Source: Pseudomonadota bacterium (GTDB taxonomy: Bacteria; Pseudomonadota; Alphaproteobacteria; Rhizobiales; Xanthobacteraceae). Taken from it: 64,000 nucleotides of DNA. The position numbers and the translations under genes are program-made. The notes beneath the pieces were generated by a model. The model saw only the letters and a list, made by a program, of their open reading frames with translations, had not been told where the DNA came from and made no database searches. Where the stretch lies: the NCBI GenBank assembly GCA_023404675.1, contig JAEYAW010000031.1:124001-188000 (forward strand), read 5' to 3'. This document shows positions 16,321 to 24,078 of this stretch, one piece after another (within the stretch, counting starts at the first letter, position 1; every line of letters begins with the position of its first letter).

Positions 16321-17088
16321 ATGGCTCCCTCGACCGCCAACACGCCCGCGAACACGGCTCGCCGCACTCTGCTGCTCACGGGCGCGAGCCGCGGCATCGG
16401 CCACGCCACGGTGATCCGCTTCTCCTCCGCCGGCTGGCGCGTCATCACCTGCTCGCGCCACCCCTTTCCCGAAGTCTGCCCGTGGGACGCCGGACCGGAG
16501 GACCACATCCAGGTCGACCTGTCCGATCCCGCCAGCACGATCCGCGCCATTCACGAAATCCGCTCGCGCCTCGCCGACGGGCAGCTTCATGCCCTCGTCA
16601 ACAACGCGGCGATCTCGCCCAAGGGTGATGGCGGCAGCCGGCTTGGCAGCATCGATACCGACATGGACATCTGGGAAAAAGTTTTCCGGGTGAACTTCAT
16701 GGCCCCGATCATGCTGGCGCGGGGCCTGATCGAGGAACTGAAGGCGGCCAAAGGATCGGTGGTGAACGTCACCTCCATCGCCGGATCTCGCGTCCATCCG
16801 TTCGCGGGGGCCGCCTATGCCACGTCGAAGGCGGCGCTGGCTGCACTCACCCGTGAGATGGCATCCGACTTCGGCCGGCTGGGCGTGCGCGTCAACGCCA
16901 TCGCGCCGGGCGAGATCGATACCGCGATCCTGTCGCCCGGCACCGAGAAGATTGTCGAACAGCAGATACCGATGCACCGTCTCGGAACACCGGACGAAGT
17001 TGCGAAGATCATCTACGTGCTGTGCACCGAAACCTCATCCTATGTGAACGGCGCCGAAATCCATATCAATGGTGGTCAGCACGTTTGA
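16321..17088 (+). CDS. Short-chain dehydrogenase/reductase (SDR)
   Basis: A 255-residue classical SDR. The cofactor loop is TGASRGIG at 20-27, the NNAA motif is present (LVNNAAIS), the catalytic Ser is in NVTSIAGSR, the catalytic pair is Tyr166/Lys170 (YATSK), and the end VNGAEIHINGGQHV is typical. It probably reduces or oxidises a carbonyl or hydroxyl group using NAD(P)(H); the substrate is unknown. A 15-residue polar N-terminal extension precedes the Rossmann fold. It follows pdxH, probably co-transcribed. Its last 23 nt overlap the end of the opposite-strand CxxC protein gene. Confidence 0.9.
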   Translation: MAPSTANTPANTARRTLLLTGASRGIGHATVIRFSSAGWRVITCSRHPFPEVCPWDAGPEDHIQVDLSDPASTIRAIHEIRSRLADGQLHALVNNAAISPKGDGGSRLGSIDTDMDIWEKVFRVNFMAPIMLARGLIEELKAAKGSVVNVTSIAGSRVHPFAGAAYATSKAALAALTREMASDFGRLGVRVNAIAPGEIDTAILSPGTEKIVEQQIPMHRLGTPDEVAKIIYVLCTETSSYVNGAEIHINGGQHV

Positions 17089-17284
17089 GCGGCGGCACGG
17101 CCTCCGCGCGAAAGATCGCGGAACATTCGTCCTCGGATTCACCTTCCGCGAGCCATGCGCCGCAATGGGAGCAGTAGTTCGGACTGGCAACCAGAGATTT
17201 TCGGCCGATGCTCCGTTCGCGGCGAACCGAGAAGCTGGCGAAATCGATGATGTTACGTCCGAGCGTTGCGGCTTTGTCAACCAT
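17066..17284 (-). CDS. Small CxxC-containing conserved hypothetical protein
   Basis: A 72-residue basic protein (MVDKAATLGRNIIDF at the N-terminus) with one CxxC knuckle (NYCSHCGAW, C38 and C41) and a further Cys54. This is half of a zinc-ribbon-like site, perhaps completed by dimerisation or His residues near the end. Support for a real gene is the Shine-Dalgarno-like GAGGAT about 4 nt before the ATG and a resemblance, from memory, to short rhizobial proteins with the same CSHCGA motif. It overlaps the 3' end of the SDR gene tail to tail. Function is unknown. Confidence 0.6.
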   Translation of the reverse strand: MVDKAATLGRNIIDFASFSVRRERSIGRKSLVASPNYCSHCGAWLAEGESEDECSAIFRAEAVPPLKRADHH

Positions 17285-17465
17285 GGTATCCTCACGTTGT
17301 GCAGAGGTTTTATTGCAGAAACATCTGGCACAAGTGTTCAGTGGACCCTTCTAATTTTACCGGTCGCCTGAATCGCAGTTAGGCCCGATTGGCGGTCGTT
17401 TTTGCAAAAACGGACAGCTGATCAGGAACCGGGTTTCACGCCGCACGCGCGAGCGGTGCAACCGT

Positions 17466-18134
17466 TCACCTATGATAGCGCGACAGATTCAACCCGAGGT
17501 CGCGAAAACTGACGTAGCTGCGCCAGATCCACTGGAACAGCTCGGTCGGCGTGTTGTTCCTGTCGCGCACATACGCTGTGAACGAGAATGACAGCCGCTC
17601 GAAATACGTTCGCAGGAACGCAGGCAACGCGGACAGGTGCAGCGACGGCGCGGCTGCGAGCGCAGGCGGCATCTCTCCCCGCATGACGTATTCGTTGTCG
17701 ATCACGAGCAGGACGATGTCCGGGAATTTTTCGCGCAGCATCCGAAAGCCCTGCACCGAGGCCCGGTGCGCATCGGGCACATACAGGATCACAGGATCGA
17801 CACCGCGCCGGACAGCCTCCTTCGTGAACCCGATCTCGTCGCACATCCGGAAGAACTCATCGAACGCGTGGTAGCCGAGATCGACCACCTTCGGCACGCC
17901 GTCGTTGGCGATCAGCCGGTCCATCAGCGCCATCTTGCCGAAGGTGTCGCTGACGTCGGCGGTCTCCGTCTGCCGCGGCAGAAAATCCACCAGCGAGGGT
18001 TCGCGCAGGCTGACGTCGAATGCCAGCACGTCCCCGTGCTGAAACAGCAAGAATTCGGTGAGCACCCGCGCAAGCAACGTCTTGCCGACCTGCGGCCGGG
18101 GCGAGCAGACAATATAGACGGGCGTGCGACGCAT
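17466..18134 (-). CDS. ParA/MinD-like P-loop protein with atypical Walker A
   Basis: A 222-residue protein. MRRTPVYIVCSPRPQVGKT starts directly with a strand and P-loop. The GKT is kept, but the usual KGGxGKT of deviant Walker A proteins reads RPQVGKT, so the signature lysine is absent. Downstream are LAFDVSLREPSLVDF (switch-like), KVVDLGYHAFDEFF and an aromatic C-terminus. Segment order matches the ATPase at 20803-21555 (AFD, then an acidic region, then IGF). ATP hydrolysis and role are unproven. The start at 18134 is preferred over upstream in-frame codons that would precede the fold with about 49 unrelated residues. Confidence 0.7.
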   Translation of the reverse strand: MRRTPVYIVCSPRPQVGKTLLARVLTEFLLFQHGDVLAFDVSLREPSLVDFLPRQTETADVSDTFGKMALMDRLIANDGVPKVVDLGYHAFDEFFRMCDEIGFTKEAVRRGVDPVILYVPDAHRASVQGFRMLREKFPDIVLLVIDNEYVMRGEMPPALAAAPSLHLSALPAFLRTYFERLSFSFTAYVRDRNNTPTELFQWIWRSYVSFRDLGLNLSRYHR

Positions 18135-18359
18135 GGAGCGGTGTGTAGAGGATTGATTTCGGATGGGCCAAAGGATTTTTGGCTCCGGCCGGCCCAAAGG
18201 CAAGACGAAGATCTTCGTTGCCATGTGAACCGGCCGGACCCGGCCCGCAACTGACCATGGAAGGCCACGCACAATAAGCATTGTAAGAAGCGTGGGGCGC
18301 GCTAAGCTGCCGACGTTTCCTGATCTTGAATTTTAAAAGCCATTTCCGAAAGGGCCGCC

Positions 18360-18776
18360 ATGACCCCGTGCTTTCGGCTTGCCGTCCTGGCCTTGTTCCT
18401 TGGTTCATCCCCTCAACCGACCCTGGCCTCGGATGTTTTTTTCAGCCCGCCCGGCCGCACTTTCAACGGCGAAGGCGATTGGGGCCCGCAGATGTTCTTT
18501 CAGGGCGACGCGCCCGGCGTGTTCTGCTGTCCGCCCTGCTCGTTTCAACTGGACGACGGCCAGTCGGTCGGCGCGGTCGCAGGCGGCGGAAATGCCATCA
18601 ACGGCACCGGATCGTTTCATCTGGCGCCCGACGGCGATCGCCCGCGTCAATACACGATGACTGTCAGCGCCCAGTGCTGGCGGCGGCTCAACATCATCAA
18701 TCCGCAAACCGGCCGACCGCAGATTGTCGACTGGGGCGTCAATACCGGGTCCATGATCCTTACCGTCACGCCCTGA
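18360..18776 (+). CDS. Small secreted protein of unknown function
   Basis: A 138-residue protein with a probable Sec signal peptide (hydrophobic LAVLALFLGSS, cleavage after about residue 23) and a mature part rich in Gly, Pro and Asn. A cysteine cluster (VFCCPPCSF) and one later Cys (SAQCW) could form disulfides. I do not recognise the family. It lies 23 nt upstream of the HAF-repeat secreted protein on the same strand, so the two are probably co-transcribed, and it is divergent from the ParA-like gene at 17466-18134. Confidence 0.65.
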   Translation: MTPCFRLAVLALFLGSSPQPTLASDVFFSPPGRTFNGEGDWGPQMFFQGDAPGVFCCPPCSFQLDDGQSVGAVAGGGNAINGTGSFHLAPDGDRPRQYTMTVSAQCWRRLNIINPQTGRPQIVDWGVNTGSMILTVTP

Positions 18777-18799
18777 CCTCGCCCCGAAAGGGATTCATC

Positions 18800-20731
18800 A
18801 TGTCGTGCTCACTGCTCTCGCTCGTTCTGCACAAGACGGCGCGCCCTCTCATCGGCGCTGGACTCATGGCGGGCATGCTCGGGCCTGTTCCGCTTCACGC
18901 ACAGACCATCCAGGGCGTCAATCCCCTGTCCGGCACCGCCTCGCCGCGGCTAGGCACGGCCGCGCTGAGCGCCGACGGCGGCATCGCCGTCGGCTACAAC
19001 TTCGATCAGACCAGCGGCGTCAACCAGGCCGTGCGGTGGAGCAGGGCCGCAGGCACGCAATCGCTTGGAGCCGCTCCGGGCGTTTCGGGGTCATCGTCAG
19101 CCTATGGGGCCAGCGCCGACGGCAGCACTGTGGTCGGGCTGATTTCCGACGATACCAATCTGCGCGGCTTCACCTGGACTCCCGCCGCCGGCATGAGCGC
19201 GCTCGCGCTCGACGCCGGGGAACAGGCCAATATCGCCTACGCGACCAACGACGACGGCAGCGTCATCGTCGGCTTCACCGCCGGCAGTTCGTTCGGCGGC
19301 GAGGCATTCCGCTGGACGCAGGCCGGCGGCAAGGTCCGTCTCGGCGTGCCGGCGGGCTTCCACTCGACCTCGGCAGTTGCGGTCAGCGGCGACGGCGCGG
19401 CGGTCGCAGGCTCCGCACTCAACGAGGATACATTCGTCAGCCGCGCCTTCCGCTGGACCGCCGGCGGCGGCCTCGCCACGCTCGATCTTCCGGCCGGCTA
19501 TTTATCCACGGCCGCAAAAGGGATCAGCCGCGACGGATCGACCGTCGTCGGCAGCGCTTCCGACGCCAACGCCCGCTCACAGGCGTTCCGCTGGACGCAG
19601 GCCGGCGGCGTGCAACTGCTCGGCACGCTCAGCGACGGCGTTGGCAGTCTGGCCAAAGCCGTGAGCGGCGACGGCAGCGTCGTCGTGGGCGAGAACCTCG
19701 GGCGCACGGGCACGATCTATGCGCGCCGCGCCGTGCGCTGGACGGCCGCGCGCGGCATGGAATCGATCGAGAGCCTGCTGCAGTCGGCGGGCATCAGCCT
19801 CGGCGGTTTCCGCCTGCTGACCGCGACGGGCGTGTCGGCCGACGGCACGGTGATCACCGGCATCGGCAATCAGGCCGGCGCGATCAAGGGCTGGGTCGCC
19901 CGCCTGCCGCTCAATCCGGCGGAAACCCGCGTGTTCGCCTCGGTTCTTCCGACGGCACGCACCACCCCCTATGGAACGGCGGTGACCGGCTTTGCGACCA
20001 TCGTCAATGCGGGCGCGGCCACAGCCCACGGCTGTCATATCGAGTTGCCGCCGCTCACCACGCCAGCGGCGATCAGCACCACCCTGCTCTACCAGACCAC
20101 CGATCCCAGTTCGAACGTGCCGACCGGCACGCCGAACACACCGGCTGATATTGCACCCGGCACATTCCAGACATTCTATTTCGCGGTGACCGTCAGCAGC
20201 GCCGATACCAGCTACGACTGGACCGCGCAGAACATGCCGCTGGTCTTCACCTGCGACAACGCCGCGCCTGCCAGCACCATCTATGGCGTCACGAGCTTCC
20301 TCGTCACGGCGAGCCAGACGCCGATCCCGGATGTGCTCTCGATCGCCAGCACGCCGAGCGGCGACGGCATCCTGAACCTGCCCGGCACGACAGGCGCCAA
20401 CGCGATGGCGACCGCGGCGATCAACATCGGCGCACCGGGAACGGTGATCTGCACCGCCAACCCCAATCCGGCCGGGTTCACCAGCCGCACCCTCGCGGCG
20501 AACCTGTCGATCTGCCAGACCAATGGCAGCGGCCAGTGCACCAACCCCGCAACGCCCGGAGCGTCGGTCACGCTCACGCTCGCGCAGAACGATATCGCCA
20601 CGTTCTCGATCTTCGCGCAGGGTCAGGGCCAGGACGTCCCGTTCGATCCTGCGAACCGGCGCGTGTTTTTTTCCTGCAAACAGGACGTCAGGGTGCTCGG
20701 CGAGGCGAGCGTCGCGGTCCGCACGCAATAG
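18800..20731 (+). CDS. Secreted HAF-repeat protein with a C-terminal Cys module
   Basis: A 643-residue exported protein. After a signal peptide (cleavage near LHA-QT, about residue 34) come at least seven repeats with the core (A/G/D)DGSxxVG followed by AFRWTxxGG, the pattern of HAF-family extracellular repeats, over about 45-375. From about residue 380 (ASVLPTARTTPYG) to the end is a different module with conserved cysteines, shared with the C-terminus of the GH44 enzyme at 45513-47906. There is no autotransporter beta-barrel or sortase motif. The ATG at 18800 has AAGGGA upstream. Function is unknown; surface location is inferred. Confidence 0.8.
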   Translation: MSCSLLSLVLHKTARPLIGAGLMAGMLGPVPLHAQTIQGVNPLSGTASPRLGTAALSADGGIAVGYNFDQTSGVNQAVRWSRAAGTQSLGAAPGVSGSSSAYGASADGSTVVGLISDDTNLRGFTWTPAAGMSALALDAGEQANIAYATNDDGSVIVGFTAGSSFGGEAFRWTQAGGKVRLGVPAGFHSTSAVAVSGDGAAVAGSALNEDTFVSRAFRWTAGGGLATLDLPAGYLSTAAKGISRDGSTVVGSASDANARSQAFRWTQAGGVQLLGTLSDGVGSLAKAVSGDGSVVVGENLGRTGTIYARRAVRWTAARGMESIESLLQSAGISLGGFRLLTATGVSADGTVITGIGNQAGAIKGWVARLPLNPAETRVFASVLPTARTTPYGTAVTGFATIVNAGAATAHGCHIELPPLTTPAAISTTLLYQTTDPSSNVPTGTPNTPADIAPGTFQTFYFAVTVSSADTSYDWTAQNMPLVFTCDNAAPASTIYGVTSFLVTASQTPIPDVLSIASTPSGDGILNLPGTTGANAMATAAINIGAPGTVICTANPNPAGFTSRTLAANLSICQTNGSGQCTNPATPGASVTLTLAQNDIATFSIFAQGQGQDVPFDPANRRVFFSCKQDVRVLGEASVAVRTQ

Positions 20732-20802
20732 GTCACCGATCACGAGGTCGGCGCTGCCCGCTCCGATGCGGGTCCGGCACGCCGTACGCGGCCGGCGAGC
20801 CT

Positions 20803-21555
20803 CTACTTTTCGCCGCTGCCCGCGCTCTTGTCCTTGCCGACAAGACCGGTCAGCCGGATGCGGTCGTACTCGGCCCACACATTCGCCAGCCAGTGGCGGA
20901 CATAGCCGCGCAATACAAAGGAATAGTTGGCGTCCTCGTCGTGCAGCCCCTTGTTGGCGACGAATTTGAGGAACGGCACCGAGGCGACCTCGACCTGCTC
21001 GTAGGCCATCTCGTTCAGCTTGGGGATGGTCAGTTCGGTCGCATCCTTGATGCGGTGGAAATAGGAATTGTAGGTCGCCTGATCCCACTCGAAGAAGCTG
21101 GTGTTGTTGATGAAGTTCTTCACCAGAAAATACTTCGCGCCAGTCATGAAGCTGGCGGTCTCGGCGATCTCCTCCAGCGAGGCGATCGAAGGGCCGAGGA
21201 TGTGAAACACTGCGAAGGTGATCTGACCGGCCCGCGCCGCGTCGAGGAAACCGATATCGCGCAGCGAGGCCAGCGCCGGGGACAGCAGTCCGGCGCGCAC
21301 GTCGATCACCGTGACCGATGCGGTCGCGGAGTTCAGCGTGTCGAAGATCTTCATCTGGTCAGAGGTCGTGGTCATGTCCACGATCTCGGTGATGTCGGGA
21401 TGAAACCGCTTGAGCGTGCCGCGCGGCGATTCGGTGTCGAAGGCGCGCGTCGGCACATTGTTCGCGCTGAAGTAGTCCAGCACGGTGCGCGACACCGTGG
21501 TCTTGCCCACGCCGCCCTTGTCCGCGCCCACCACGATCACTGCTGGTTTTGTCAT
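20803..21555 (-). CDS. ParA/CobQ-like ATPase
   Basis: A 250-residue P-loop ATPase with a canonical deviant Walker A (VVGADKGGVGKTTVSR), AFDTESPRGTL as the switch-I-like stretch and VTVIDVRAG as Walker B. The family partitions or positions cargo on the nucleoid or membrane. This one has no adjacent parB or parS-like gene, so it is an orphan of unknown cargo. The long middle and C-terminal part, rich in Phe and Tyr, differs from plasmid ParA. The ATG at 21555 starts directly at the fold; an open frame to 21639 is unlikely. It is convergent with the HAF-repeat gene. Confidence 0.8.
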   Translation of the reverse strand: MTKPAVIVVGADKGGVGKTTVSRTVLDYFSANNVPTRAFDTESPRGTLKRFHPDITEIVDMTTTSDQMKIFDTLNSATASVTVIDVRAGLLSPALASLRDIGFLDAARAGQITFAVFHILGPSIASLEEIAETASFMTGAKYFLVKNFINNTSFFEWDQATYNSYFHRIKDATELTIPKLNEMAYEQVEVASVPFLKFVANKGLHDEDANYSFVLRGYVRHWLANVWAEYDRIRLTGLVGKDKSAGSGEK

Positions 21556-21702
21556 GCTTTGGGTCCCCTCGCGCGAGATGCTCCGCGCGCTGCTGATCGG
21601 ACACCGCCACCCCGGCATCCGGCTTGCGGCGGGGACCATGGCAGAAACGCAGCAGAATTCAATTCTTGACGGCGCAGAACCGGAGCTTGCGGGGAAAGGT
21701 CG

Positions 21703-22893
21703 TTAACGCTGGTCGGGCCGGTTGCCCCAGGGCATCCGCAACGGCCCCCACGGGCCACGTCGCGGCGGCAGCGGAGGCGGCACCGGAGCGCCGGTCCCCG
21801 CATGGTCGCCCCAGGGACCGGGGGACTGACCGGGGAACTGATCGGGCTCGGTCCCGCCGGGCAGCGACGGCGGCCCGCCGGGACCTGGGGGCTCCGGCAG
21901 CGCCGGGAGCGGCCCGGAATCGTGACCTCCGGCGAACTTCACCAAAGCCGCCACCCGGGCATCGACCGAGGGATGGGTGGCGAACAGATCGGAAAAGCCC
22001 TGCCGCGGATTGTCGACGCACATCTCCATCACCGCGGAGGTCGCGCCCTCCAGTTCACCACGGTTCTCGATCTTGCGCAGCGCCGAGATCATGGCGTCGG
22101 GGTTCTTGGTGAGTTCGACCGCTCCGGCATCGGCGAGGTATTCGCGCGAACGCGACAGCGCGAAGCGGATCACCTGCGACAGGATCCACGAGACGATCAC
22201 CAGCGCGACCGCGATCAGGATCGCGATCACTGCCCCGCCGCCGCCCTTGCGGTCGTCCGAGGAAGAGCGGCCGCCGCCGAACCTGATCCCGCCGCTCGTG
22301 AAAATCCGGAAGACGAGTTCGGCGACGAATCCGACCACGCCGGCGATGATCACGGCGATGATCATCAGCCGCACGTCGCCGTTGCGGATGTGGGTCAGTT
22401 CGTGCCCAAGCACCGCCTCGATCTCATTGTCGTTCAGGGCGTTCAGCAGCCCGCTCGTCACCGTCACCGCGTACTGCTTCTGGTTGACGCCGGAGGCAAA
22501 GGCGTTGAGCGCGTCGGTCTCCATGATCTTCAGCTTCGGCATCGGGATGCCGCGCGAGATGCAGAGATTTTCCAGCAGATTGTAGAGGCGCGGGTTCTCC
22601 TGCCGCGTCACGTCGCGCGCGCCGGTCACCGCGTCGATGATGGCGACGTTGAAGCGGTAGGCGATCAGGATCCACAGCGCCGCCGCGATGGTGGCGAAGG
22701 GGGACGCCGCCAGCAGATCGCGCCCCGCCCGGCTCAGATAGGTCGAAAGGCTGCGGCCGCCGTCGCTCATCGCCTCGCCCACCAGAGCGCCAGCGAACAC
22801 CATCACATAGACCAGCACGAACAGGCCGCCGAGCAGCAGGATCGAACGGACCCGGTTCGACTGGATATGCGTATAGAGACCGTAGGCAGCCAT
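21703..22893 (-). CDS. M48 (HtpX-like) membrane zinc metalloprotease
   Basis: A 396-residue membrane protease with two N-terminal TM segments (about 17-38 and 66-80), zinc site HELTH at 164-168, two further TM segments (about 175-195 and 225-245), and SREYLADAGAVEL carrying the third ligand. FATHPSVDARVAAL closes the domain. A proline-rich tail (about 340-396) is an unusual extension. LemA lies 25 nt upstream on the same strand, and lemA-htpX pairs are widespread in membrane protein quality control. The tail may be a protein-interaction region, but this is inferred. Confidence 0.92.
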   Translation of the reverse strand: MAAYGLYTHIQSNRVRSILLLGGLFVLVYVMVFAGALVGEAMSDGGRSLSTYLSRAGRDLLAASPFATIAAALWILIAYRFNVAIIDAVTGARDVTRQENPRLYNLLENLCISRGIPMPKLKIMETDALNAFASGVNQKQYAVTVTSGLLNALNDNEIEAVLGHELTHIRNGDVRLMIIAVIIAGVVGFVAELVFRIFTSGGIRFGGGRSSSDDRKGGGGAVIAILIAVALVIVSWILSQVIRFALSRSREYLADAGAVELTKNPDAMISALRKIENRGELEGATSAVMEMCVDNPRQGFSDLFATHPSVDARVAALVKFAGGHDSGPLPALPEPPGPGGPPSLPGGTEPDQFPGQSPGPWGDHAGTGAPVPPPLPPRRGPWGPLRMPWGNRPDQR

Positions 22894-22918
22894 CGGCCTT
22901 GGCTCCGCCGGATGCGGA

Positions 22919-23479
22919 TCAGAACTTCACGCTCGGCGCCTGCTCCACCTGCGCGCGCGTCTCGCCGAGATCGAAGAAGTCCTTCTTCGTGAATCCGAAC
23001 GTGCCGGCGAACAGCGCGGCGGGAAGCTGCTGGATGCCGGTGTTATATTCCTGCACCGCGTTGTTGTAGAAGCGACGGCTGGCGGCGATCTTGTTCTCGA
23101 TGTCGGAGAGTTCGCCCTGAAGCTGCTGGAAATTGGCGTTGGCCTTGAGGTCCGGATAGGCTTCCGACAGCGCGATCAGCTTGCCCAGCGCGCCGGTCAG
23201 CACGTTCTCGGCCGCCGCCGTCTGCGCCGGCCCCTGCGCGGAGATCGCCGCGTTGCGCGCCTTGACCACATCTTCGAGCGTGCCGCGCTCGTGGGTGGCA
23301 TAACCCTTCACCGTCTCGACCAGATTGGGGATCAGATCGTGGCGCATCTTGAGCTGAACATCGATGTCGGCGAACGCCTGATTGACCCGCTGCGCCAGCG
23401 CGACCAGCCGGTTGTAGGCGGTGAAGGCAAGAAAAACCAGAACGACGATGACGCCGAGGACGATCAAGCCGGTCGACAT
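22919..23479 (-). CDS. lemA: LemA-family membrane protein
   Basis: A 186-residue LemA protein: one N-terminal TM helix (LIVLGVIVVLVFLAFTAYN), then a helical bundle with the family motifs VNQAFADIDVQLKMRHDLIPNL, RFYNNAVQEYN and FFDLGE. It is probably anchored in the inner membrane with the bundle outside. The function is poorly defined, but it is repeatedly found next to M48 proteases, as here, and probably forms an operon with the HtpX-like gene. Confidence 0.95.
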   Translation of the reverse strand: MSTGLIVLGVIVVLVFLAFTAYNRLVALAQRVNQAFADIDVQLKMRHDLIPNLVETVKGYATHERGTLEDVVKARNAAISAQGPAQTAAAENVLTGALGKLIALSEAYPDLKANANFQQLQGELSDIENKIAASRRFYNNAVQEYNTGIQQLPAALFAGTFGFTKKDFFDLGETRAQVEQAPSVKF

Positions 23480-23605
23480 AAGAAACTCCCGATGCGAAAA
23501 TGCTGGCTACCACCGTAGCGCAAAACAGCGCCGCGCTGCAAAGCACGACGCTGTTTTCAGTCGCATTAGAATGCTTCTTCGTTCAATGCGTAAGGGCCGG
23601 CACCA

Positions 23606-23992
23606 TTAAGGTTTGGCAATGTGCCAGACGTTGCCGGCAAAGCCGTCGCCGCTGGTGTCGCCAGCCGCCTTGTCGTTCTTCCAGGTGTAGAGCGGTTTGC
23701 CCTTATAGGCCCACATCTTCGCGCCGTCGTCGCGGGTGACGACGGTCCAGTCGCCCATGTCCTTCGCATCTGCGCTGGCCATCAGCGGCGGCCAGTTGGT
23801 CGCACAAGGCCCGTTGCATGCGGATTTGCCCGCGCTGTCCTTGTCGAACGTGTAGAGCGTCATGCCCTTGGCATCGACCAGAACCTGCCCCTTGGGCGTA
23901 TCGCTGACCTTCGCCGGCGCGGTTTGCGCCAGTGCGAGTGGCGAGGCGAGCAGGACGGCGGCGACCGCTGCGGCGGCAAAACATTTCGACAT
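23606..23992 (-). CDS. COG4315-family secreted protein (YxFxxD repeats)
   Basis: A 128-residue protein with a signal peptide (SKCFAAAAVAAVLLASPLAL, cleaved near ALAQ). The mature part has the two short motifs LYTFDKD and LYTWKND and the cysteine pair SACNGPCATNWPPL, the standard COG4315 predicted-lipoprotein pattern. Here the N-terminus looks like a cleaved Sec signal more than a lipobox. Function is unknown; the conserved cysteines suggest redox or disulfide use outside the cytoplasm. The ATG at 23992 is chosen over 24019 for the signal peptide. Confidence 0.88.
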   Translation of the reverse strand: MSKCFAAAAVAAVLLASPLALAQTAPAKVSDTPKGQVLVDAKGMTLYTFDKDSAGKSACNGPCATNWPPLMASADAKDMGDWTVVTRDDGAKMWAYKGKPLYTWKNDKAAGDTSGDGFAGNVWHIAKP

Positions 23993-24078
23993 GAAGGAAT
24001 CTCCCTGATGCGTCATCAATCGTTGACGGAGCGACGCGATTGCGTGCCCTCCCCCGCATCAACGCCGCACAGGCCAGA

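Noticed and set aside
18800..20731. Autotransporter identity for the HAF-repeat protein
   Set aside because: The C-terminus has cysteines and no beta-barrel pattern or terminal aromatic residue.
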